In this document: positions 1-5,531 of the stretch, one piece after another
How positions within the stretch are numbered: position 1 is the stretch's first letter
Layout: each line of letters opens with the position of its first letter
Assembly (NCBI GenBank): GCA_902496775.1
Contig: CABVCF010000110.1
Coordinates: 1 to 5,531, forward strand
Length of the DNA stretch: 5,531 nucleotides
Source of the DNA: an uncultured Collinsella sp.
Lineage (GTDB): Bacteria > Actinomycetota > Coriobacteriia > Coriobacteriales > Coriobacteriaceae
Reading direction: 5' to 3'
Translations under genes and position numbers: made by a program
The notes under the pieces: generated by a model
The model's input: the letters and a program-made list of their open reading frames with translations, nothing else
Databases searched by the model: none
What the model was told of the DNA's origin: nothing

Positions 1-2065
1 CGGTGGTGTCGCCGCCCGTGGTCTCGGTGGTCGTGGTCGTCGTGGTAGTCGTTGTGGTGGTTTCCTCTTCGTCCTCGTTCTCGTCCTTGTCGTCGTTCTC
101 CGTCTTCTTGGAGTTGTTGGTGCCGTAGAACTTCCAGGCGCTGTTGTTCTTGTAGGTGGGCGCCGTTCCGGTCGCAAACTCCTCGCGCTCGGTACCGGTC
201 AGAACGGTGTTCATAAATCGCTTAAAGACAGGCAGGTTGGTGCTGTCGCCCAGCAGGTCCGTGCCGTATTTTTGGATGGGGATCTCGCCCGCGGAATAGC
301 CGGTCCACAGGGCGCACGCCAGCTGCGGGGTATAGCCGCAGAACCACAGGTTAGTGGTGTTGTCGGTGGTGCCCGTTTTGCCGGCATAGGGCTGGTTGAC
401 GCTCAGGGCGCCAGCAGCACCCGTACCGCCGCCCTGCATGACGCCGGACAGAACATCGGTGACCGCGGCGGCCTCGCCCTCGGTAAGCACCTGTGAGGGA
501 TTGTCCGTGTGCTGGTACAGCACCGAACCGGTACGAGAGTCAATCTCGGTGATGGCGATCGGCTGGCGATAGTAGCCGCCGTTGGCAAACGTCGCGTAGG
601 CGGCGGCCATCTCGAGCGGCGAGATCGAGCCGGTGCCGAGCGTCATGACGGGAACGTCCTCGATGTTGTCCTTGGCGGGATCGATGCCGAGCTTTTTGAC
701 GAGCGAGATGATCTTGCTGTTGCCGACGGCTTCTGCCACCTGGATGTAGCCGGTGTTGGAGGAGTATGCCGTTGCCTGCTTAAGCGTGATGTTGCCATAG
801 CTATGGTTGGCGTAGTTTTGGACCTCGGTCGTGGTGCCCTTGGCCTTGAGCGGCGAGTTGCAGTTGAGGGTGACGTTGGGGTTCATGCCGTTTTGGATGG
901 CAGTTGCCAGCGTAAAGGCCTTAAAGGTGGAGCCGACGGGGCGCTTCGCCGTAGCGTGGTTCACATGGTTCTCGTCGGCGTTGTAGTCGTAGCCGCCCAC
1001 CATGCACTTGATGTAGCCGGTCTTGGGGTCGACGACGACCATGCCCATGTCCAGGCCGTCGAGTGAGAGCGTGTCGAGCTGCTGGCGGACGGCATTCTCT
1101 GCCACCTGCTGCATCGTGGGGTCGATGGTGGTCTTGACGGTCAAGCCGCCCTTAAAGAGCACGTCGGTCGAGAACTCCTGCTCCAGCAGCTGCTTAACAT
1201 AGGCGACAAAGTAGGGCTGCGAGTATACGTCGACGCCGCTGCCCGAAATCTCGGTCACGTTGAGGGTGATGGGCTCGGCCTGTGCGGCATCGTGCTCCTC
1301 CTGCGTGATGTGGCCCAGGCGCAACATGTTGTCAAGGACCTTGTTGCGACGGGACAGCGCCAGGTCGGGGTTGACCGTGGGGTCGTACTGCGAGGGCGAG
1401 TTGGGAAGGCCGATGAGCAGCGCGGCCTCGCTCAGGGTGAGGTCGGCGGCGCTCTTGGACAGGTAGGTCTCGGCGGCGGCCTCAATACCGTAGGCGCCGT
1501 GACCGTAATAGATGGTGTTGAGGTACATCATGAGGATCTCGTCTTTGGAGTACATGTCCTCCATCTTGACGGCGATGTAGGCCTCGCGCACCTTACGCTC
1601 GATGGTCGAGTCGAACTGCTCCTCCTGCAGGATGGTGTTGCGCACCAGCTGCTGGGTGATAGTCGAGGCGCCTTCGTGCCCGCCGCCGAGGGTTGCCACC
1701 GCAGCACGCGCGATACCCCACAGGTCGATACCGCCGTGCTCGTAGAAGCGCTCGTCCTCGACGTCAACGGTGCCCTGCAGCACGTAGGGGGAGACCTCGT
1801 CCTTGGTGATGGACTTGCGGTTTTGCGTGTAGAAGCTCGCGATCTTGTTGCCGTTGCAGTCGACGATCTCGGTGGGCTCGCTCACCAGATACGCGTTGGC
1901 GTCGGTGTAGTCGGGCAGATCGGACAGCCAGCGGTTGACGTTGCCGACCATGCCGATGCCAAACGCCACGCCCGCAATCAGCAGAAAGCCCAAAAACGAG
2001 AGCAGGATTATGGGCAGGGCATGCGTCTTTGAACGGCTGCGTCCCTGTCGTTGGCGAGGACCCAT
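1..2065 (-). CDS. Class A penicillin-binding protein (bifunctional glycosyltransferase/transpeptidase, PBP1A-like), C-terminus cut by window edge
   Basis: Bifunctional peptidoglycan synthase: it polymerises lipid II into glycan strands and cross-links the stem peptides, acting outside the membrane. 688 codons are visible and no stop is reached. A short basic N-terminus (Arg/Lys at 4-13) precedes one membrane segment at about 17-40, a signal anchor with a cytoplasmic N-terminus. The GT51 domain shows EDERFYEH (catalytic Glu103), GASTITQQ (132-139), RKVRE (157-161, second Glu161) and YLNTIYYGHGAYG (181-193). The transpeptidase domain has STFK with nucleophile Ser379 and Lys382, SSN (435-437) and KTGTT (563-567). 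All catalytic motifs are intact, so it should be active and beta-lactam sensitive. After the enzyme domain comes a low-complexity tail: acidic (656-668), then twelve threonines (669-680), continuing beyond the window. The ATG at 2065-2063 is chosen because GGAGG lies 7 bases upstream. It is transcribed divergently from the U32 gene. PBP1A and PBP1B/PonA subtypes cannot be separated here. Confidence 0.96.
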   Translation of the reverse strand, partial: MGPRQRQGRSRSKTHALPIILLSFLGFLLIAGVAFGIGMVGNVNRWLSDLPDYTDANAYLVSEPTEIVDCNGNKIASFYTQNRKSITKDEVSPYVLQGTVDVEDERFYEHGGIDLWGIARAAVATLGGGHEGASTITQQLVRNTILQEEQFDSTIERKVREAYIAVKMEDMYSKDEILMMYLNTIYYGHGAYGIEAAAETYLSKSAADLTLSEAALLIGLPNSPSQYDPTVNPDLALSRRNKVLDNMLRLGHITQEEHDAAQAEPITLNVTEISGSGVDVYSQPYFVAYVKQLLEQEFSTDVLFKGGLTVKTTIDPTMQQVAENAVRQQLDTLSLDGLDMGMVVVDPKTGYIKCMVGGYDYNADENHVNHATAKRPVGSTFKAFTLATAIQNGMNPNVTLNCNSPLKAKGTTTEVQNYANHSYGNITLKQATAYSSNTGYIQVAEAVGNSKIISLVKKLGIDPAKDNIEDVPVMTLGTGSISPLEMAAAYATFANGGYYRQPIAITEIDSRTGSVLYQHTDNPSQVLTEGEAAAVTDVLSGVMQGGGTGAAGALSVNQPYAGKTGTTDNTTNLWFCGYTPQLACALWTGYSAGEIPIQKYGTDLLGDSTNLPVFKRFMNTVLTGTEREEFATGTAPTYKNNSAWKFYGTNNSKKTENDDKDENEDEEETTTTTTTTTTTTETTGGDTT
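26..61 (-). repeat. Poly-threonine run encoded in the PBP C-terminal tail
   Basis: Twelve consecutive Thr codons (residues 669-680) follow a run of Glu/Asp/Asn/Lys (656-668) and are followed by Glu-Thr-Thr-Gly-Gly-Asp-Thr-Thr to the window edge. All four Thr codons occur (ACC six, ACG four, ACA one, ACT one), so this is not a pure triplet microsatellite. Thr-rich tails on extracytoplasmic proteins are usually flexible wall-spanning or glycosylatable linkers. That role is inferred. Confidence 0.85.
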
Positions 2066-2072
2066 ATATTGA

Positions 2073-2077
2073 CCTCC
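2073..2077 (-). promoter_or_regulatory. Shine-Dalgarno of the PBP gene
   Basis: On the minus strand the sequence reads TGGAGGTC, with the GGAGG core 7 bases before the ATG at 2065. This fixes the start of the penicillin-binding protein, and the membrane segment then sits about 16 residues in, as expected for a class A PBP. Confidence 0.85.
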
Positions 2078-2158
2078 AGGTATGTCGTGCCGGACGGTGG
2101 ATGTGCCGTCGAGGCAGGATGGACATAAGTTATTACACGATAAACCAAACGGGGCGCG

Positions 2159-2168
2159 CGAGGCCTCG
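2159..2168. repeat. Perfect 10-bp palindrome CGAGGCCTCG
   Basis: CGAGGCCTCG equals its own reverse complement and lies between the AT-rich island and the U32 start. Allowing a G-U pair, the symmetry extends to 2157-2170. It has no loop, so it is a poor RNA hairpin and would fit better as a dimeric protein-binding site. In GC-rich DNA it may also be chance. Confidence 0.35.
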
Positions 2169-2214
2169 TGTATGCTGGAAGACGGCATTTTTCAGAGTGA
2201 ATGCATACCTTGGT

Positions 2215-2220
2215 AAGGAG
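2215..2220 (+). promoter_or_regulatory. Shine-Dalgarno AAGGAG deciding the U32 gene start
   Basis: AAGGAG ends 7 bases before the ATG at 2228. An in-frame ATG at 2201 would add nine residues (MHTLVRSLP), but it lies upstream of this site and has no purine-rich ribosome binding site at the usual distance. The start at 2228 is therefore preferred. Confidence 0.85.
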
Positions 2221-2227
2221 TTTGCCG

Positions 2228-4186
2228 ATGGCGATTCGGGCGATGGGGCCGAGCGGACAATACGAGACTGGATTGGATGCTGCCGGTGCGGCGCTGCCCG
2301 AGCTGCTGGCGCCGGCGGGCGGACTCGACCAGATGCTTGCGGCCATCGCCGCGGGTGCCGATGCCATCTATGCGGGGTTGGGCGGCTTTAACGCCCGCGT
2401 GAGCGCGCATGGTTTTACGGATGACGAGTTTGCGCGCGGCTGCGCCGTGGCGCATGCCCATGGCGTGCGCGTGTACGTGACGCTCAACGTGTTCGTGTTT
2501 GACGATGAGCTGTCCGATGCGGTGGCGCTGGGAGCTCATGCACTGGAGCTGGGCGCCGATGCTCTGATTGTGGCCGATGCCGGGTTGGCCTGCGCGCTGC
2601 ATGCGGCAATTCCGGGGGTCGAGATTCATCTGTCCACCCAAGCGGGCGTCCATAGCAAGGGCGCCGTGCGTTTGGCGGCTGACGAGCTGGGGGTCGAGCG
2701 CGTGACGACGGCACGCGAGCTGACGGTCGACGAGATTGCGACGCTCTGCGCTACCGGTGTGCCCATCGAGGTGTTCTGCCATGGCGCCATATGCATTGGC
2801 TATTCGGGTGCGTGCGAGTTTTCGGCCCTGCGGCGCGGACGGTCGGCGATGCGTGGCGACTGCACGCAGCCGTGCCGTCTGGCGTACGATTTGGTGGATG
2901 AGGCTGGGGAGAGCGTCGTTGCCGTCGAAGGCGATCGTCTGCTCTGCCCGCGTGACTATCTGGGCATTGCTCATTTACCCGAGCTTGTTGCTGCCGGGGT
3001 GGCGTCGCTCAAGATCGAGGGGCGCATGAAGAACCCCGATTACGTATTCAACGTGGTGCGGGTGTGGCGCCGGGCACTCGATATGCTGCGCGACGGCGCG
3101 TGGGACCCCGATGCCGTGGAAGAGCTTGAACGCGAGCTGGGGAGGTCGTTTAACCGTGGGTTTACCGATGCGTACCTGCGAGGGCGTTCGGGTGCCGAGC
3201 TGATGAGCTTTGAGCGCGCAATTAACCAGGGCGTGCGCGTGGGGCGTTTGGTCGCTGTGGGCCACGAAGAGGTGACCGTTGAGCTCGACGCCGCCGTGGC
3301 GGCGGGTGACACGCTCGAGATTCGGTTCTATCCGGGTGTCGACGCGCGTCCCGATGTGCCCAAGCGCTGGCCGCAGGTGCCCTGCCCGGTGGATGCCGCA
3401 GCGGGGAAGCGCGTCGTCGTGCATTGCAAGCGTAAGGTGGACGCGGGCTGCGAGGTGTACCTGATTCGCAGCGCCGGCGTGTTGGATCAGACGGCGGCGG
3501 TGTTGGAGCGCATGCGGGCCGAGGCGGATGCGATTGCGCCCGTTGCGCGTGCCGTTGAGGTGCTGCCCTTTGAGGGCGTTGCGGTGGATGGCGGTGCGTC
3601 GACGGAGTTGGTGGAGTGCGCGGTTCCCGCTCGCATGGTTTTTGCTTGGCAGCTGATGGATGCCGACCCGCGCGGAGAACTCGATTTGTCCGACGCCGTT
3701 GTGGTGCTTGACGAGGTGTGCCGCGCGAGTGACGCTGACCGGACCCGCTCACTGATGCAGCGTGCCGGGCGCGTCGTCTGCCGCAACCTGGGACAGGTGG
3801 TGATCGCTCGCGAGCTGGGCGTGACGTTTGACGTGGCGGCGCCGGTGTTCTGCGCGAATCGGGCCACGCTTACCTGGCTGCGCGGACTCGGTGCGGGGCG
3901 GGTGTACTTGCCGGCCGAGTTGCTCGGCAATGATGCGGAGCGTATTGCCGAACTGGCTGCTGAACCCGGCGTCTTGGGTCCGGTCGACGCCGACCGCCCC
4001 GAGCTTATGGTGTGCGAGCACTGCCTGCTGACCGCTGAGGGCGTCTGCGCCACCGATGCGACGGGGCGGGTCTGTTGCCGCGACTGCTTGCGTCGCCGGC
4101 AGGCTCGCTATCTGGTCGAGCGTGACGGTACACGTCTGCCAGTTGCTATCGACGCATGCGGCAGGACGAGGATTTTCCTGTCGTAG
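2228..4186 (+). CDS. U32-family protein, long RlhA/YdcP-like type (annotated as U32 family peptidase)
   Basis: 652 residues, close to the length of E. coli RlhA (YdcP). The N-terminal barrel begins with ELLAPAGG (25-32) and AGADAIYAG. The U32 signature is present: E181-x-F-x2-G-A-I-C189-x4-G-x-C196-x-F-S. Cys189, Cys196, Cys212 and Cys216 form C-x6-C-x15-C-x3-C, expected to ligate a [4Fe-4S] cluster as in characterised U32 proteins. Further family marks are KIEGRMKNPDYV (262-273) and FNRGFTDAYL (308-317), then a beta-rich DUF3656-like middle region (very roughly 370-490). A degenerate second half ends in a Cys-rich segment (Cys596, 599, 607, 616, 617, 620, 644). Although named a peptidase or collagenase, related proteins hydroxylate RNA (RlhA: 23S rRNA C2501; TrhP: tRNA U34) or ubiquinone precursors (UbiU/UbiV). 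RNA hydroxylation is the best guess here, with the target unproven. The family is firm and the substrate is not. It is cytoplasmic, with no signal peptide. Codon use is looser than in the downstream tyrS. Confidence 0.93.
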   Translation: MAIRAMGPSGQYETGLDAAGAALPELLAPAGGLDQMLAAIAAGADAIYAGLGGFNARVSAHGFTDDEFARGCAVAHAHGVRVYVTLNVFVFDDELSDAVALGAHALELGADALIVADAGLACALHAAIPGVEIHLSTQAGVHSKGAVRLAADELGVERVTTARELTVDEIATLCATGVPIEVFCHGAICIGYSGACEFSALRRGRSAMRGDCTQPCRLAYDLVDEAGESVVAVEGDRLLCPRDYLGIAHLPELVAAGVASLKIEGRMKNPDYVFNVVRVWRRALDMLRDGAWDPDAVEELERELGRSFNRGFTDAYLRGRSGAELMSFERAINQGVRVGRLVAVGHEEVTVELDAAVAAGDTLEIRFYPGVDARPDVPKRWPQVPCPVDAAAGKRVVVHCKRKVDAGCEVYLIRSAGVLDQTAAVLERMRAEADAIAPVARAVEVLPFEGVAVDGGASTELVECAVPARMVFAWQLMDADPRGELDLSDAVVVLDEVCRASDADRTRSLMQRAGRVVCRNLGQVVIARELGVTFDVAAPVFCANRATLTWLRGLGAGRVYLPAELLGNDAERIAELAAEPGVLGPVDADRPELMVCEHCLLTAEGVCATDATGRVCCRDCLRRRQARYLVERDGTRLPVAIDACGRTRIFLS

Positions 4187-4205
4187 GTGCTGCGTCGCGT
4201 CAGTT

Positions 4206-4214
4206 TGTTATCAT
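4206..4214 (+). promoter_or_regulatory. Candidate extended -10 promoter for tyrS
   Basis: TGT-TATCAT fits the extended -10 pattern TGn-TATAAT, with five of six matches in the hexamer, in a short AT-rich stretch (4203-4228) directly after the U32 stop codon. No good -35 box is seen 16-18 bp upstream, which extended -10 promoters can tolerate. Transcription would begin near 4221 and give a leader of about 60 bases. This is prediction from pattern only. Confidence 0.45.
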
Positions 4215-4234
4215 ATGAGAGTTTATGGACTTCC

Positions 4235-4261
4235 AGCACCGCCGTTTTCGGCGAGGGTGCT
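4235..4261 (+). promoter_or_regulatory. Hairpin in the tyrS leader
   Basis: AGCACC-GCCG (4235-4244), loop TTTT (4245-4248), CGGC (4249-4252), three-base bulge GAG, and GGTGCT (4256-4261) form a ten-pair stem with one 3' bulge. It ends 5 bases before the tyrS Shine-Dalgarno. No T-run follows, so it is not a normal intrinsic terminator for the U32 gene. It may shape the 5' end of tyrS mRNA for stability or translation, or partly block read-through. No T-box consensus is present. Confidence 0.6.
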
Positions 4262-4266
4262 ATAGC

Positions 4267-4275
4267 AAAAGGAGG
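4267..4275 (+). promoter_or_regulatory. tyrS: Strong Shine-Dalgarno of tyrS
   Basis: AAAAGGAGG lies 7 bases before the ATG at 4283. It is nearly a full match to the 16S rRNA tail and sets the start. An in-frame GTG at 4187, immediately after the U32 stop, would add 32 residues that do not look like a synthetase, and it has no ribosome binding site. Confidence 0.93.
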
Positions 4276-4282
4276 ATACCCA

Positions 4283-5494
4283 ATGCTGTCTGTTGACGAG
4301 CAAATGCGTATCATCACCTCGGGCGCTGCGAAGATCGTCCCCGAGGCCGACCTTCGCAAGAAGCTTGAGAAGGGCGAGCCCCTCAACATCAAGCTCGGCG
4401 TCGATCCCACCAGCCCCGACCTGCACCTGGGCCACGCCGTGCCGCTGCGCAAGATGCGTCAGTTCCAGGACCTGGGCCACAACGTCACCCTCATCATCGG
4501 CAACGGTACCGCACTGATCGGCGACCCCTCGGGCAAGAATTCCACCCGCCCGCAGCTTTCTCAGGAGCAGATCGAGGCTAACGCCGAGACCTACGTGAGC
4601 CAGGCCATGAAGATCCTGGATCCCGAGAAGACCACCATCGTGCACAACGGCGACTGGATCCTTTCGATGGACCTGGCCGGCCTGCTGCAGGTGTGCTCCA
4701 AGTTCACCGTCGCCCGCATCCTTGAGCGCGACGACTTTACCAAGCGCTACCAGTCCCAGACGCCGATCGCCCTGCACGAGTTCCTGTACCCCGTGATGCA
4801 GGCCTTCGACTCCGTTCAGATTAAGGCCGACGTCGAGATGGGCGGCACCGACCAGCTCTTCAACCTACTCGCCGGCCGTGAGCTCATGGAGAAGATGGGC
4901 ATGGAGCCGCAGATCGCGCTCACCATGCCGCTGCTCGAGGGCACCGACGGCGTGCGCAAGATGTCCAAGTCATACGGCAACTACATCGGCCTGACCGACG
5001 CTCCCAAGGACATGTTCGGCAAGACCATGTCCATTCCCGATGAGATGATCGGCAAGTACTACCGCCTGGCGAGCTCGCTCACCCCGGCCGAGGTCGACAA
5101 GATCGACGCTGCTCTGGCCGACGGCTCTGCCGATCCCTATGAGCTCAAGCGCGCTCTGGGTCGCGACCTGTGCGACACCTACCACGGCGCCGGCGCCGGC
5201 GACGAGGCTCAGGCCGAGTTCGACCGTGTGTTCAAGGAGGGCCAGCTCGCCGACTTCCCCGAGAAGCACGTTGAGCTGACCGTCAACGACGAGGGCCAGA
5301 TCTACCTCGCCGGCCTGCTCAAGGACTTGGGCCTTTCAGCGAGCGCCGGCCAGGCTCGTCGCGATATCGACGGCGGCGGCGTCAAAATCAACGGCAAGGC
5401 CGTGGCTCCCAAGAGCTATAACATCGATCCCAGCGCCCTCAAACTGGGCGACACCCTTTCTGTGGGTAAGCGCAAGGGCTTCAAGTTGATTTAG
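4283..5494 (+). CDS. tyrS: Tyrosyl-tRNA synthetase (EC 6.1.1.1), KMSKS-class (TyrZ-like)
   Basis: 403 residues. This cytoplasmic class I synthetase activates tyrosine with ATP and charges tRNA-Tyr. The Rossmann domain has VDPTSPDLHLGH (40-51), with HLGH as the HIGH motif. The tyrosine pocket Y169-x3-Q173-x2-D176 has the spacing of well-studied bacterial enzymes, followed by GGTDQ (187-191), and then KMSKS (226-230). A KMSKS rather than KFGKT loop, the GDPSGK segment and the ~400-residue length place it with the TyrZ/type 2 bacterial enzymes. The C-terminal S4 RNA-binding domain covers about 345-403, with the SAGQARRDIDGGGVKINGK signature and a basic end. All key residues are present. Codon use is strongly biased to C-ending codons plus AAG, GAG and CTG, as in highly expressed genes, and differs from the U32 gene upstream. 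It starts 96 bp after that gene, with its own promoter candidate and hairpin leader, so it is probably transcribed at least partly alone. Confidence 0.98.
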   Translation: MLSVDEQMRIITSGAAKIVPEADLRKKLEKGEPLNIKLGVDPTSPDLHLGHAVPLRKMRQFQDLGHNVTLIIGNGTALIGDPSGKNSTRPQLSQEQIEANAETYVSQAMKILDPEKTTIVHNGDWILSMDLAGLLQVCSKFTVARILERDDFTKRYQSQTPIALHEFLYPVMQAFDSVQIKADVEMGGTDQLFNLLAGRELMEKMGMEPQIALTMPLLEGTDGVRKMSKSYGNYIGLTDAPKDMFGKTMSIPDEMIGKYYRLASSLTPAEVDKIDAALADGSADPYELKRALGRDLCDTYHGAGAGDEAQAEFDRVFKEGQLADFPEKHVELTVNDEGQIYLAGLLKDLGLSASAGQARRDIDGGGVKINGKAVAPKSYNIDPSALKLGDTLSVGKRKGFKLI

Positions 5495-5496
5495 TT

Positions 5497-5518
5497 CCGC
5501 CGTTCTACCGAACGGCGG
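5497..5518 (+). terminator. tyrS: Strong hairpin after tyrS, possible terminator
   Basis: CCGCCGTTC (5497-5505), loop TACC, GAACGGCGG (5510-5518): a perfect nine-pair stem starting two bases after the tyrS stop codon. The position fits a transcription end. No T-run follows in the 13 bases left in the window, so it is either a terminator lacking a U-tract, a stem protecting the mRNA 3' end, or a bidirectional element serving a convergent gene beyond the edge. Confidence 0.55.
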
Positions 5519-5531
5519 ACCGGCCGACGCT

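Larger units (their letters stand above)
2066..2227. promoter_or_regulatory. Divergent intergenic region between the PBP and U32 genes
   Basis: This 162-bp stretch must hold the start signals of both divergent genes. It contains an AT-rich island at about 2124-2148, unlike the GC-rich surroundings, including the small symmetric element ATAA-G-TTAT (2125-2133). Possible -10 elements are weak: TATGCT at 2171-2176 for the U32 gene, and AATAAC preceded by TGT on the minus strand within the island for the PBP gene. Neither has a convincing -35 box at 16-18 bp, so exact promoters are not called. No open reading frame with a plausible ribosome binding site lies inside. Confidence 0.4.

Noticed and set aside
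509..2032. Long plus-strand reading frames (509-1066 and 1292-2032) opposite the PBP gene
   Set aside because: They lie antisense to a PBP with every catalytic motif intact. Their translations are Val/Gly/Asp-rich low-complexity sequence with no recognisable domain.
2208..2218. CCTT-GGT-AAGG mini-hairpin covering part of the U32 Shine-Dalgarno
   Set aside because: A four-pair stem with a three-base loop is too weak to call a regulatory structure.
2201..2227. Earlier ATG start for the U32 protein
   Set aside because: AAGGAG lies between this ATG and the one at 2228, at the correct spacing for the latter only.
2192..4053. Several minus-strand reading frames opposite the U32 gene
   Set aside because: They are Arg/Pro/Ser- or His/Gln-rich shadow frames typical of GC-rich antisense sequence, overlapping a clear U32 protein and lacking ribosome binding sites.
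4187..4282. GTG at 4187 as the tyrS start
   Set aside because: It has no Shine-Dalgarno, its added residues do not resemble synthetase sequence, and AAAAGGAGG sits 7 bases before the ATG at 4283.
4187..4282. T-box riboswitch upstream of tyrS
   Set aside because: The gap is only 96 bases and no T-box consensus or specifier-loop architecture is visible.
1..5531. CRISPR array, insertion sequence, attachment site or tRNA gene
   Set aside because: No spaced direct repeats, transposase frame, terminal inverted repeats or cloverleaf-like sequence was found on reading both strands.

Overview
This is a compact, GC-rich bacterial window with three protein-coding genes and almost no unused DNA. A class A penicillin-binding protein (positions 1-2065, minus strand) runs off the left edge. 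It is divergent from two plus-strand genes: a long U32-family protein of the RlhA/YdcP type (2228-4186) and a tyrosyl-tRNA synthetase of the KMSKS (TyrZ-like) class (4283-5494). I saw no tRNA or rRNA gene, insertion sequence, CRISPR array or phage feature.

The organism is most likely a high-GC Gram-positive. The style resembles Coriobacteriia (Collinsella-like): GC-rich codons, strong AAGGAG-type ribosome binding sites with 7-base spacing, and a class A PBP with an acidic, threonine-rich C-terminal tail. This assignment is inference from general resemblance and is not proven by the sequence.

Layout: the PBP builds peptidoglycan at the outer face of the membrane, and all its glycosyltransferase and transpeptidase motifs are intact. 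A 162-bp divergent intergenic region (2066-2227) holds an AT-rich island and a 10-bp perfect palindrome. The U32 protein carries the family signature and a four-cysteine set expected to hold an iron-sulfur cluster, plus a second, cysteine-rich C-terminal segment. A 96-bp gap (4187-4282) then holds an extended -10 promoter candidate, a strong hairpin and a near-perfect Shine-Dalgarno, followed by tyrS. A 9-bp perfect hairpin directly follows the tyrS stop codon.

The U32 protein and TyrS both bear on translation (probable RNA hydroxylation and tRNA charging). They are not obviously one operon, because tyrS has its own promoter candidate and a much more biased codon usage. I found no convincing undescribed system. 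The points most worth a second look are the PBP tail, the C-terminal cysteine cluster of the U32 protein, and the hairpin leader of tyrS.
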